Shown: positions 53,085 through 61,601 of the stretch, in pieces
How positions within the stretch are numbered: the stretch's first letter is position 1
How the letters are laid out: every line of letters begins with the position of its first letter
From: Pseudomonas azotoformans
GTDB taxonomy: Bacteria > Pseudomonadota > Gammaproteobacteria > Pseudomonadales > Pseudomonadaceae
Direction of reading: 5' to 3'
DNA: 64,000 nucleotides
Assembly (NCBI RefSeq): GCF_001579805.1
Contig: NZ_CP014546.1
Span: 2,108,001 to 2,172,000, forward strand
The notes under the pieces: model-generated
The model's database searches: none
What the model was told of the DNA's origin: nothing
What the model saw: only the letters and a program-made list of their open reading frames with translations
Translations under genes and position numbers: made by a program

Positions 53085-53610
53085 TTGAGACTGTCCACAG
53101 AGCTTTCTGGAAATTGTGGAAAACAAATCCAGCCCCCCTCCAAAGCGCGACATATAGCCGCCGCAAATCCCTGTTTTGTCACAGTTTTGACTTGTCCCCA
53201 TCCGCTGTGGAACCGGCTGTGGGTAACGTGGGAGTAGCTGGCTGTAAGCCAATGAATCCGAGGCTTGTAGCGCGGCGGTTGTTTTTTGATCAGGCGGTTT
53301 TTGGTCGCCGCTCCAAGCCTTTGTCAACCTGTTTAAAGACACAGGTATATGACCGAAATATGTCCCGCCAGCCTGTGGATAAGTCTGTGACTAAACTCTG
53401 GAAAGACCGCCGCAGAGGCCGGAATGACTGGCCTGGAGCCATCGTTCTGATTTTGCGATCGGCGACAGGCCTACATACGCCCCGGCCAAGGTCAAGCAAA
53501 AAACTTTCTAAAACCGCCTGTAGCCCTTGTGTATAGCGGCTTGGAGCATTTTGTAGTTGCCCCCAAAGACTGTGGGCGCAGTTGTGGATAACCTGCGCGC
53601 ACATAGCTGC
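53085..53610. other. Gene-free region with clustered DnaA-box-like sites
   Basis: No gene is visible for about 700 bases. Two perfect DnaA boxes (TGTGGATAA) lie at 53374-53382 and 53583-53591; near matches are TGTGGAAAA at 53115-53123 and TGTGGGTAA at 53218-53226, all in one orientation, plus weaker TGTGGAACC near 53205 and CTGTCCACA at 53091. Possible DnaA-binding or titration region. It is not the oriC (dnaA, dnaN and rpmH are absent). Confidence 0.45.
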
Positions 53611-53753
53611 AAGCCACGGCCTGTATGGCTTTTATAGAGTTGATTGAAAAGTGATCAGGCGTGTATCAAGTTGTGTGCTTAGCGGTTGCCGCCATCGCGG
53701 TGTACGGGCATTCTGCTGGCAACTTTTTTCCCGATGCCCGCAAGGAGAACACC

Positions 53754-54521
53754 ATGTCCGACACGTTGTTTATTACTGGCGCAACCTCAGGTTTCGGCGA
53801 AGCCTGCGCCCGTCGTTTTGCCGAAGCCGGCTGGAAACTGGTGCTCACCGGCCGTCGTGCCGACCGCCTGAATGCGCTGGTCGAAGAACTATCCAAGCAG
53901 ACTGAAGTGCATGGCCTGGTCGTGGACGTGCGGGACCGCAAAGGCATGGAAGACGCCATCGCCAACCTGCCGCCGTCGTTCGCCAAGCTGCGCGGGCTGA
54001 TCAACAACGCCGGCCTGGCCGTGGGCACCGACCCAGCGCCCAAGTGCAGCCTCGACGATTGGGAAACCATGGTCGACACCAACATCAAGGGCCTGCTGAC
54101 CACCACTAATCTGCTGCTGCCACGCCTGATCGCTCACGGTCGTGGTGCGGGTATCATCAACCTGGGTTCCATCGCGGGTAATTACCCGTATCCGGGCAGC
54201 CACGTGTATGGCGGTTCCAAGGCGTTCGTTAAGCAGTTCTCGCTGAACCTGCGTTGCGACTTGCAAGGTACTGGCGTGCGCGTGACCAACATCGAGCCGG
54301 GCCTGTGTGAAAGCGAGTTCTCGCTGGTGCGCTTCGGCGGTGATCAGGCGCGGTATGACGCGACTTATGCGGGTGCCGAACCTATCCAGCCGCAAGACAT
54401 TGCCGACACGATCTTCTGGGTCATGAACACGCCGGCGCATGTGAATATCAACCGGTTGGAGCTGATGCCGGTGAGCCAGACGTGGGCTGGGTTTGCGATT
54501 GAGCGCGGCGCTAAAGCTTAA
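53754..54521 (+). CDS. SDR-family NADP-dependent oxidoreductase (YdfG-like)
   Basis: 255 residues. Rossmann motif TGATSGFGEACARRF at the N terminus, NNAG as LINNAGLAVG, and the catalytic Ser, Tyr, Lys in NLGSIAGNYPYPGSHVYGGS with K two residues on. The closest recognised group is YdfG / serine 3-dehydrogenase, which acts on 3-hydroxy acids such as L-allo-threonine and 3-hydroxypropionate; this is by resemblance. CAAGGAG precedes the ATG. The frame extends 31 codons upstream without support. Confidence 0.88.
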   Translation: MSDTLFITGATSGFGEACARRFAEAGWKLVLTGRRADRLNALVEELSKQTEVHGLVVDVRDRKGMEDAIANLPPSFAKLRGLINNAGLAVGTDPAPKCSLDDWETMVDTNIKGLLTTTNLLLPRLIAHGRGAGIINLGSIAGNYPYPGSHVYGGSKAFVKQFSLNLRCDLQGTGVRVTNIEPGLCESEFSLVRFGGDQARYDATYAGAEPIQPQDIADTIFWVMNTPAHVNINRLELMPVSQTWAGFAIERGAKA

Positions 54522-54535
54522 GACCGATCGCTGCT

Positions 54536-54627
54536 GTGGCGAGGGAGCTTGCTCCCGCTGGGGCGCGAAGCGGCCCTAAGATTTTGGGGCCGCTGCGCAG
54601 CCCAGCGGGAGCAAGCTCCCTCGCCAC
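54536..54627. repeat. REPIN-type palindromic repeat (family A, copy 3)
   Basis: Same REP doublet as at 981 and 49030, immediately downstream of the SDR gene. Confidence 0.85.
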
Positions 54628-54713
54628 GATCGGCCAAAACAGGTCATAAGGTACACTCACTGCCTGAAAACCCCTCCGTACTGTGCGGATTTAAGGTTTT
54701 AACGGGAGGAAAT

Positions 54714-55619
54714 GTGAGTAACCGAGGTGAGCAGGCACTGCTCAAACAATCGACCATCCTGATGTTCGCCGTCGCGATCGCCGGGATTGTCACGGGTGTG
54801 ATTTCTGGCGCCCAATCCATTCTGTTCGACGGCTTTTTCTCGTTGATCGCCACCGCCATCAAGGTGTTGATGCTGATCACGGCCAAGCTGATCGCCAAGA
54901 AAAGCAACGAGCGTTTCCAGTTCGGCTATTGGCACCTGGAACCCATGGTGCTGCTGATCGAAGGCAGTTTCCTGTTGCTGATCGCCATCTATGCGTTCCT
55001 CAATGGCGTGTTCGGCATTATCAATGGCGGCCGCGAGATCGAGTTGGGGTTGGTGATCATCTACGCGGCGGTGTTTACCGTCGTCGAGTTCGCCTACTTC
55101 TTCTACGTGCGTTATCGCAATCGCCAGCTGAAATCATCGCTGATCCAGTTCGACAACATCAGCTGGCTGGTGGACGCGATGCTGTCGGTAGGCTTGCTGA
55201 TCAGCTTTCTGGCGGCGCTGTTGCTCAAGTCCCAGGGCTATGGCGAGTGGGCGGTGTATGTCGACCCATTGATCCTGATCCTGCTGGCCCTGAGCATGCT
55301 GGCGCCGGCGTTCAAGATCCTGCGCCCGGCCTTGCGCGAGGTGCTGGGAATCGCGCCGGACCAGTTGGACGACACCGTGCGCGAAGTGATGGAAGCGGCG
55401 CAGGCCAAGCATGGTTTTGACGACTACGTGTCGTACGTGCAAAAGCACGGGCGGGCGCGGTTTATCGAGATTCATGTGGTGTTGCCGGCGGATTACCCGG
55501 TGGATAACGTCGCGACCCTCGACGGGCTACGCGAAGAGATATCCACAGGGCTCGGCACGCCGGATGCGGCGCGCTGGCTGACGATCAGCTTTACCGGAGA
55601 TCGCAAGTGGATTGCATAA
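54714..55619 (+). CDS. Cation diffusion facilitator-like transporter, atypical metal site
   Basis: 301 residues with six membrane helices and a C-terminal cytoplasmic domain (about 205-301, RFIEIHVVLPADYPVDN). It has the CDF fold, but the transport-site residues differ: where canonical members have DxxxD in TM2 and HxxxD in TM5, this has DGFFS and SWLVD. It keeps one acid per helix. Start is GTG with GGGAGGA four bases upstream. Its 3' end overlaps the convergent AGE gene by 29 bases. Substrate unknown. Confidence 0.82.
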   Translation: MSNRGEQALLKQSTILMFAVAIAGIVTGVISGAQSILFDGFFSLIATAIKVLMLITAKLIAKKSNERFQFGYWHLEPMVLLIEGSFLLLIAIYAFLNGVFGIINGGREIELGLVIIYAAVFTVVEFAYFFYVRYRNRQLKSSLIQFDNISWLVDAMLSVGLLISFLAALLLKSQGYGEWAVYVDPLILILLALSMLAPAFKILRPALREVLGIAPDQLDDTVREVMEAAQAKHGFDDYVSYVQKHGRARFIEIHVVLPADYPVDNVATLDGLREEISTGLGTPDAARWLTISFTGDRKWIA

Positions 55620-56710
55620 GGCCCTGGTAACAGGTTGCCAAGTGATACGGCGTGGTCGACGGCATGTCCCGTCGGCTCACGGCGCCCTGAGCATCCAGGC
55701 ATTCATTCCAGCCTTTTGCATGCAGGAAGTGCTGTTGCAGCGCCAGCAATTGGCGTTGCAGCACGGCTGCGCTGTGGGGGCGCAAGGTCAGTGCCCGCAG
55801 GTACTCGGGCCTGGGCCCAGATACGCTGGGTGCCGTCGCGCACCGTACCGTCCAGCGCCAGCATGCCGCTGACCGCACCGCTGAGGTTATCTACACCCTT
55901 GAGTTCTGCGTAGGCGAACGCCCGGGTCAGTGACGCATGCAGCGGCGTACCGCGCAGCACGTCCGAAGACTCCAGCAAGAAGAACCATTCGAACTGGTGC
56001 CCCGGTTCGAACCAGTTATCCACAGCGCCCAGCGGTTTTTCCATCATCACGCCGTGCTGGCGGTCGATGAAGCGCTGCTGCATGGCCGTCGCCAACGCCA
56101 GCAGGGCGGCTTGCACGTTGGCGTCTTCACGCACCGCGAGGGTGGCGAGGAAACCTTCGGCCAGGTGCATCAGCGGGTTTTGCAGTGGGCCGGACTTGAG
56201 CGATGACCAGTTGCGCTCCAATACGGCCTCGTACAGACCGTCGCCTGTGGAGAACCGCTCGGCGACCACTTCCAGGGCGGCGTTGAGCACCGACTCCACC
56301 AACGGCTCACGCACCTTGGCCCAGTAATGGGCGCAGGCAAAGATGATGAAGGCGTGGGTGTAGAGGTCTTTGCGCTTGTCCAGCGGCTGACCGGACGGGT
56401 CGATGCTGTAGAACCAGCCGCCGTGCTCGGCGTCGTGGAAGTGCCGTTGCAGGGAGCGAAACAGTGCCGCTGCGCGTTCTTCAGCAAAGGCCGCGCCGGG
56501 CTCGCCGATCAGGCTGGCAAACAGGTACAACTGCCGGGCGCAGGCCATCGCGCGGTAGCGTTGCGGGGGCAGTGGCTGATGATCGGCGTCCAGCGCCTCA
56601 TAGGGCAATGCCAGGTCGGCATTCCAGCCCGGGCCTTGCCAGAGCGGCACGATCAGGCTGTGGAAGTGCGTAAGCACGGTGTTCAAGGAGGGTTGGGAAG
56701 CGCTGGGCAT
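55591..56710 (-). pseudogene. AGE-family (N-acylglucosamine 2-epimerase-like) protein, disrupted by a one-base frameshift
   Basis: The (alpha/alpha)6-barrel family is clear: YRAMACARQLYLFA, AEHGGWFYSIDPSGQPLD, KDLYTHAFIIFACA, NPLMHLAEGFLA and NWFEPGHQFEWFFLL, with catalytic-type His residues retained. The frame breaks after RIWAQA at 55807-55809. With one C less in the coding strand (GGCCCGAG to GGCCGAG) it continues as EYLRALTLRPHSAAV and MPSTTPYHLATCYQ, giving 372 residues. Family members isomerise mannose/fructose, cellobiose or acylglucosamines; substrate is not readable. Sequencing error or recent mutation. Confidence 0.88.
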
Positions 56711-56766
56711 TGGCTGGCGTCGTCACGGCAGGGGTGTAGGCGCGCATGGTAGCAGAGGGGCAGCCT

Positions 56767-56834
56767 TGAGTTGTGAGCTGCAAGCTGCAAGTCAGCGCAA
56801 ATCAGCCTTACTTGCAGCTTGGAGCTTGCGGCTG
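56767..56834. repeat. Inverted repeat with CAAGCTGCAAG core (copy 2)
   Basis: Arms AGCTGCAAGCTGCAAG and CTTGCAGCTTGGAGCT pair at 15 of 16 positions around a 27-base centre. Related to 46111-46183. It ends beside the hupE/ureJ stop. Confidence 0.7.
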
Positions 56835-57407
56835 TTAGCTGGCGAGCAGCCACACCCCCGTCGCCGCCGAAGCCGCCCCCGCAATCCGCACCAACGGCGC
56901 CGCCGCAGCCGGCAGGAAGCGTACCACCGCATATCCGGCCGCGTGCAGCACGGCAGTCGCACCGACAAAACCCGCGGCATACGCCCACGGGCTGGACATG
57001 TCTGGCAGCTCCAGACCATGCGCCACACCATGGAACAGTGCGAACAAGGCCGTGGCCCCCACCGCCATGAACAACGGCGGACGCACCGCCAGCGCCACCG
57101 CCAGGCCCAGGGCCAGCACCGACGCGGCAATCCCGCTTTCCAATGCCGGCAACGCCAGGCCTTCAAAACCCAGCACGCCGCCAATCAGCATGGTGCCGAC
57201 AAAGGTGCACGGCAACGCCCAACGCGCGGCGCCTTTTTGTTGGGCGGCCCACAAACCGACCGCGACCATCGCCAGCAAGTGGTCGATGCCCCCCAGAGGA
57301 TGGCTGATACCGGCCACCAGGCCGTTGTCGCCATGGCCCGGGTGAGCGAAGGCCAGGGCAGGGGCCAGCAGCAGGGCGGCGGCGGTGAAGAGTTTCTTGA
57401 GGCTCAT
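56835..57407 (-). CDS. HupE/UreJ-family nickel permease-like protein
   Basis: 190 residues: signal sequence (LFTAAALLLAPALAFA) followed by HPGHGD and GISHPLGGIDHLLAMVAVG, the family's His-rich metal motifs, and about six helices. HupE/UreJ proteins pass Ni2+ across the inner membrane for hydrogenase or urease. Downstream of ureG by 22 bases, so nickel supply to urease is the likely role. Confidence 0.93.
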   Translation of the reverse strand: MSLKKLFTAAALLLAPALAFAHPGHGDNGLVAGISHPLGGIDHLLAMVAVGLWAAQQKGAARWALPCTFVGTMLIGGVLGFEGLALPALESGIAASVLALGLAVALAVRPPLFMAVGATALFALFHGVAHGLELPDMSSPWAYAAGFVGATAVLHAAGYAVVRFLPAAAAPLVRIAGAASAATGVWLLAS

Positions 57408-57429
57408 GGACAGGTTCCTTATGGGTTGA

Positions 57430-58044
<615 letters not shown>

Positions 58045-58053
58045 ATGCTTCTC

Positions 58054-58728
58054 CTAGGAACGAAACAGTCGGCTGTATTGGCGCTCGTGGGCCATGCAGG
58101 CCAGGGACAGGCCGAACGCGGCGCTGCCGAAATGGTTGGGTTGGATACGGTTGGCGTCCTGCTGGGCTTGTTGCAGCAACGGCAGCAGTTCACTGGTCAG
58201 GCGTTGGGCGGCTTGCTGGCCCAAGGGCAGGGTTTTCATCAGCACAGCCAATTGGTTTTCCAGCCAGCTCCATAGCCAGGCGGCAAGCGCGTCGGCGGGG
58301 CTGATGTTCCAGGCGCGTGCGGCCAGGGCCCAACCCAATGCCAAATGCGGTTCGGCGCACTGTTGAAGAAATAGGCGGGCGGCGTCGTCCAGTTCCGGCA
58401 GGCCGTTGAGCAGTTGTTGCAGGGAGTAGCCCATCTGCCGGCTCTCCTGGTACAGCTCGCGGGTCTCACGGCTGGCGCGATGTTCTTCGCACAGCTGGGC
58501 CAGGCGCGGCCAATCGGCCTCAAAGGCGGCTTGGCAATGGGCGAGCAGAACGGGTGCCTCGAAACGTGCGAGGTTGAGCAGCAACTGATCGCTGATCCAG
58601 CGCCGTGCACTGGCAGCGTCGTTGACGCGACCGTTCTCCACTGCCATTTCCAAACCCTGGGAATAGCTGTAGCCACCAATCGGCAATTGCGGACTGGCCA
58701 GACGCAACAGCGCCCAGGCTGGGTTCAC
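58054..58728 (-). CDS. ureF: Urease accessory protein UreF
   Basis: 224 residues, all helical. LLRLASPQLPIGGYSYSQGLE at the N terminus is the UreF signature; UreF bridges UreD-bound urease and UreG. Its ATG overlaps the ureE stop by four bases. Structural genes ureABC and ureD are not in this window. Confidence 0.96.
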   Translation of the reverse strand: MNPAWALLRLASPQLPIGGYSYSQGLEMAVENGRVNDAASARRWISDQLLLNLARFEAPVLLAHCQAAFEADWPRLAQLCEEHRASRETRELYQESRQMGYSLQQLLNGLPELDDAARLFLQQCAEPHLALGWALAARAWNISPADALAAWLWSWLENQLAVLMKTLPLGQQAAQRLTSELLPLLQQAQQDANRIQPNHFGSAAFGLSLACMAHERQYSRLFRS

Positions 58729-59225
58729 AGACGCACGCCGAACTGGTGCAGCTTGGGCGGGTAGTTGAAATCTTCATCGCCATGGCGCGAATGATGATGC
58801 CCGCCGCCATAGGCGCCATGTTCCGGCTGGAATGGCGCTTCGAGGGTCTGCGTCTGCGCGCCCAGCTGTTCGAGCATGGCCTTGAGCACATAGTCTTCCA
58901 GCAGGCGTAGCCAGCCATCGCCCACTTGCAACGCCACGTGGCGGTTACCCAGGTGATAGGCCGCGCGCGTCAGTTCAAATGCGCTGCTGCAGGTGACGTG
59001 CAGCAGTTGTTCAGGCCGGGCGCACACGCGTACGACACGTCCGTCTTCAGCCTGTAGGAATTCGCCATCGTGCAGCGGTGGCTGGCCGCGCTCCAGGAAA
59101 AGGCCGACGTCTTCACCGTCAGCACTGAAACAGCGCAGGCGGCTTTTGCTGCGAGCTTCGAAGTTCAGCAGCAACTCGGCGGCCCAGAGGGTTTGGGGGG
59201 CGATTCGGCGGTGGATCACCAGCAT
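58725..59225 (-). CDS. ureE: Urease nickel metallochaperone UreE
   Basis: 166 residues. N-terminal peptide-binding domain, central metal domain with the conserved YHLGNRHVALQVGDGWLRL (shortened) and DYVLKAML, and a His-rich C terminus (GGGHHHSRHGDEDFNYPP). First gene of the accessory operon, transcribed from a sigma-54-type promoter just upstream. Confidence 0.96.
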   Translation of the reverse strand: MLVIHRRIAPQTLWAAELLLNFEARSKSRLRCFSADGEDVGLFLERGQPPLHDGEFLQAEDGRVVRVCARPEQLLHVTCSSAFELTRAAYHLGNRHVALQVGDGWLRLLEDYVLKAMLEQLGAQTQTLEAPFQPEHGAYGGGHHHSRHGDEDFNYPPKLHQFGVRL

Positions 59226-59261
59226 CAGGAAGCTTCCAGCTATGAGCGATGAAACAGCTAG

Positions 59262-59277
59262 AGCAAGGGGCTTGCCA
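59262..59277 (-). promoter_or_regulatory. Sigma-54-type promoter of ureEFG
   Basis: On the minus strand: TGGCAAG, four bases, TTGCT, one mismatch to the RpoN consensus. Predicted start is about 25 bases before the ureE ATG. Confidence 0.78.
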
Positions 59278-59354
59278 ACCTCGATGGGGAGTAGGAATTG
59301 CCTGTAGGCAAGGAGGGGTGTGCCACTAAACAGGGCGAGGAAGAATGGATGGCG

Positions 59355-59371
59355 TGCGCCAAAGTGGTGCG
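59355..59371. promoter_or_regulatory. NtrC-like binding site
   Basis: TGCGCCAAAGTGGTGCG is an inverted repeat close to the NtrC consensus TGCACC-N5-GGTGCA (two mismatches). It lies about 85-110 bases upstream of the sigma-54 promoter, a normal enhancer distance. Suggests ammonium control of the urease accessory genes. Confidence 0.7.
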
Positions 59372-59502
59372 CGATGTTGCTTGTTGCACGGGTGATGGGC
59401 GTTTTCAGATTTTCCCTACAGGGTATGGGGAATCGGCGTTCATCGCCTTTCCTGCGAGATCATTAGGCTGTGCGCCGTGTTTAATTCACTGCGACGTTCA
59501 TC

Positions 59503-60000
59503 ATGTTCAAGTCTTTTTGTTATCTGGTTATTGTCAGTCTGTCTTTCGCGCTTTCATCGGCCTCTGCCAATCTGAAGTCTTATCCGTCCTTCAGCACTTC
59601 TCTGAAACAAGCGTCTATCGAGGATGTGGTCGACCGCGCCCACGAACTGCTGGGTACGCCTTACAAGTGGGGTGGCACCTCGGCGGATCAGGGGTTTGAT
59701 TGCAGCAGCCTGCTGGTCTATCTGTTCAAGACCGAAGCCAACATTCAGATCCCACGCACCACCGCGGCCATGCAGCGGTCAACGGCCGCGACCATCAAAC
59801 GCAATGCGCTCAAGCCCGGCGATGCGGTGTTTTTCAAAGCCAACGGGCGCGGCCAGGTCAGCCATGTGGGTCTCTATATAGGCGATGGCAAATTCATTCA
59901 TTCGCCGCGAACCGGCAAGCGCATCCGTATCGATTCATTGAGCAACGACTACTGGAACAAGAACTACACCACCGCCAAGCGCTTTCACACAGCAGGTTGA
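59503..60000 (+). CDS. NlpC/P60 (C40) cysteine peptidase, secreted
   Basis: 165 residues. Signal peptide MFKSFCYLVIVSLSFALSSA, then the NlpC/P60 core: catalytic Cys in GFDCSSLLVYLFK, first His in GQVSHVGLYIGDGKF and second His in IHSPRTG. The family cleaves peptidoglycan stem peptides; no lipobox is apparent despite similarity to lipoproteins. It faces away from the ureE promoter. Confidence 0.92.
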   Translation: MFKSFCYLVIVSLSFALSSASANLKSYPSFSTSLKQASIEDVVDRAHELLGTPYKWGGTSADQGFDCSSLLVYLFKTEANIQIPRTTAAMQRSTAATIKRNALKPGDAVFFKANGRGQVSHVGLYIGDGKFIHSPRTGKRIRIDSLSNDYWNKNYTTAKRFHTAG

Positions 60001-60005
60001 TGGCT

Positions 60006-60638
60006 TTATTCGGTACTGCCCAGGCCTTGCCAGTGCTTCAAGCCGATAAAGATAAAGCGCAACTGCTGGGTGATTTTCGCCTGGGGCGTGAGGTGGTCAG
60101 GCAGGGCCTGGGCCGGTGGGTCGATGATGTCGGGGAGGGTGGCGAACACACTTTTGACGATCAGGTCGGCCATCACATGCAGGCCTTCGGCATCCAGGTG
60201 CTGCAGTTTGGGCATGAACGTCAGGTCGGCCGCCAGGTCGCGGGTGATGTCTTCACGTAGCGCCCCGATGGCCTGGCGCACGGCCAGGCAGCCGCCGTAT
60301 TGCTCGCGGGCCAGGAACAGGAATTGCGAACGGTTGGCCGAGACCACATCGAGAAAGATCCGTACGGAGGCATCGATTATGCCGCCCATCACGAATTCGT
60401 TATGGCGCACCAGGCGGATAGTGGCGCGGAAGGTCTGGCCGACTTCACTCACCAACACAAGCCCCAGCTGGTCCATGTCGGCAAAATGCCGGTAGAACCC
60501 GGTGGGCACGATACCGGCCGTCTTCGCCACTTCGCGCAGGCTCAGGCTGCCAAACCCACGGCCACACTCCATCAGATGGCGGGCTGCGTCCATCAGGGCT
60601 AGGCGGGTCTGTTGCTTCTGTTCGGCGCGGGGCAGCAT
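60006..60638 (-). CDS. desT: TetR-family regulator, DesT-like
   Basis: 210 residues. The N-terminal helix-turn-helix SLSLREVAKTAGIVPTGFYR followed by HFADMDQLGL resembles DesT, the acyl-CoA-responsive regulator of desaturase genes. I start at MLPRAEQKQQTRLAL. Its place beside the urease accessory genes matches the desT position in P. aeruginosa, but the desaturase genes desCB are not adjacent here. Convergent with the peptidase gene. Confidence 0.72.
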   Translation of the reverse strand: MLPRAEQKQQTRLALMDAARHLMECGRGFGSLSLREVAKTAGIVPTGFYRHFADMDQLGLVLVSEVGQTFRATIRLVRHNEFVMGGIIDASVRIFLDVVSANRSQFLFLAREQYGGCLAVRQAIGALREDITRDLAADLTFMPKLQHLDAEGLHVMADLIVKSVFATLPDIIDPPAQALPDHLTPQAKITQQLRFIFIGLKHWQGLGSTE

Positions 60639-60743
60639 GGGCGGACGGGCTTTGTCGGCAAGTACAGCGACGCACTCTAGCAAAACAGGTCTGTTGGCGT
60701 CGAACTTGGCAGGGGAAGGGCGTGATGCGATCTACAGGAAAGC

Positions 60744-60773
60744 AAAAGCCCGATCGGCAGATCGGGCTTTTTT
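60744..60773. terminator. Terminator between desT and the repeat protein gene
   Basis: Stem AAAAGCCCGATC / GATCGGGCTTTT with flanking A and T runs. It ends the minus-strand repeat protein transcript. Confidence 0.9.
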
Positions 60774-60789
60774 CTCGGCCACCACGGGG

Positions 60790-61242
60790 TTAGCTCTGTG
60801 CTTGATGCAGTTCTTGCAGACGGTCAGCACCGCCTTCAGCAACGCCTTCGGTGTAGGCACGTTTGTTGGCTTGTTCAGCGCCGCCTTCGACCAGACCTTT
60901 CTGTTCCAGGCGATCACGACCACCTTCGGCAACAGCGTTGCGTTCCAGCAGGCGATCAGCACCACCTTCAACCAGGCCTTTTTGTTCCAGGCGGTTGCGG
61001 CCGTTTTCGGTCAGGCCTTCGGTGTAAGCGCGTTTGTTGGCTTGTTCCGAACCATTTTCAGCCACAGCGCCTTTGGCGTAGTCACGGTTCTCTTCTTCTT
61101 GCGAACCGCTGCGAGCGACGGTCTGGCTGAACGGAACGGCGTCCGCTTTGACTTGTGGGGTGGCCTGTTCGGCGGCTGGCAGGGCAAAGGCACTGGAAGC
61201 CAGGATGGATAACAGGGCGGTAGCGAGTAATTGGCGTTTCAT
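60790..61242 (-). CDS. Secreted Glu/Gly-rich repeat protein
   Basis: 150 residues: signal peptide (MKRQLLATALLSILASSAFA) then a tail built of degenerate 13-17-residue units starting EGG or ENG (EGGADRLLERNAVA, EGGRDRLEQKGLV, EGGAEQANKRAYTEGVA). The segments RLEQKGLVEGGA and EQANKRAYTEG each occur twice. Very charged and Gly-rich, probably extended or disordered in the periplasm. No known domain is recognised. Start fixed by CAAGGAGC upstream of ATG. Own terminator downstream. Confidence 0.82.
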   Translation of the reverse strand: MKRQLLATALLSILASSAFALPAAEQATPQVKADAVPFSQTVARSGSQEEENRDYAKGAVAENGSEQANKRAYTEGLTENGRNRLEQKGLVEGGADRLLERNAVAEGGRDRLEQKGLVEGGAEQANKRAYTEGVAEGGADRLQELHQAQS

Positions 61243-61601
61243 GATGGGTTGCTCCTTGGGAGGGCGATAAAGTGGGTACAGGGCTAATGCTACTCTCGAT
61301 AAGTCGATATAAAAGTTCATAAACACAATGGTAATAATCAACAGAATTGATTGTTCTAGGCGGAGGCTCTAGAACGGGCCTCTCAAGCACGCGGTTTTGC
61401 ACCGGTGTGGGTATTTTCGACACGCACGCGGGTAACAATGGTGCGTCGTCGTAGGGGGAATCTGTCGAAGTGGTCAGAAATTGAGGTTTTTCCAGGCAAA
61501 TCGGGGATCGGGTTAAACCCCCAGGCGGTTTACCAGTCGTAGTTCTATAAGCTGTCCTTAAAGGCTGTCACCCAGCCAGTCGTATTCAGGAGTCCTGTGC
61601 A
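61243..61601. other. Intergenic region between divergent genes
   Basis: 359 bases without a gene. It must hold the promoters of the repeat protein and of the AsmA gene. An inverted repeat GTTCTAG / CTAGAAC at 61353-61375 with a 9-base spacer is the only distinct structure; an AT-rich stretch (about 61300-61350) adjoins it. Confidence 0.5.

Noticed and set aside
56016..56024. A perfect DnaA box (TTATCCACA)
   Set aside because: Single copy inside the AGE coding sequence; expected by chance.
59308..59325. TGGCAC ... TTGC on the minus strand as an alternative sigma-54 promoter
   Set aside because: The spacing between the two elements is eight bases rather than five, so GG and GC are not ten bases apart.
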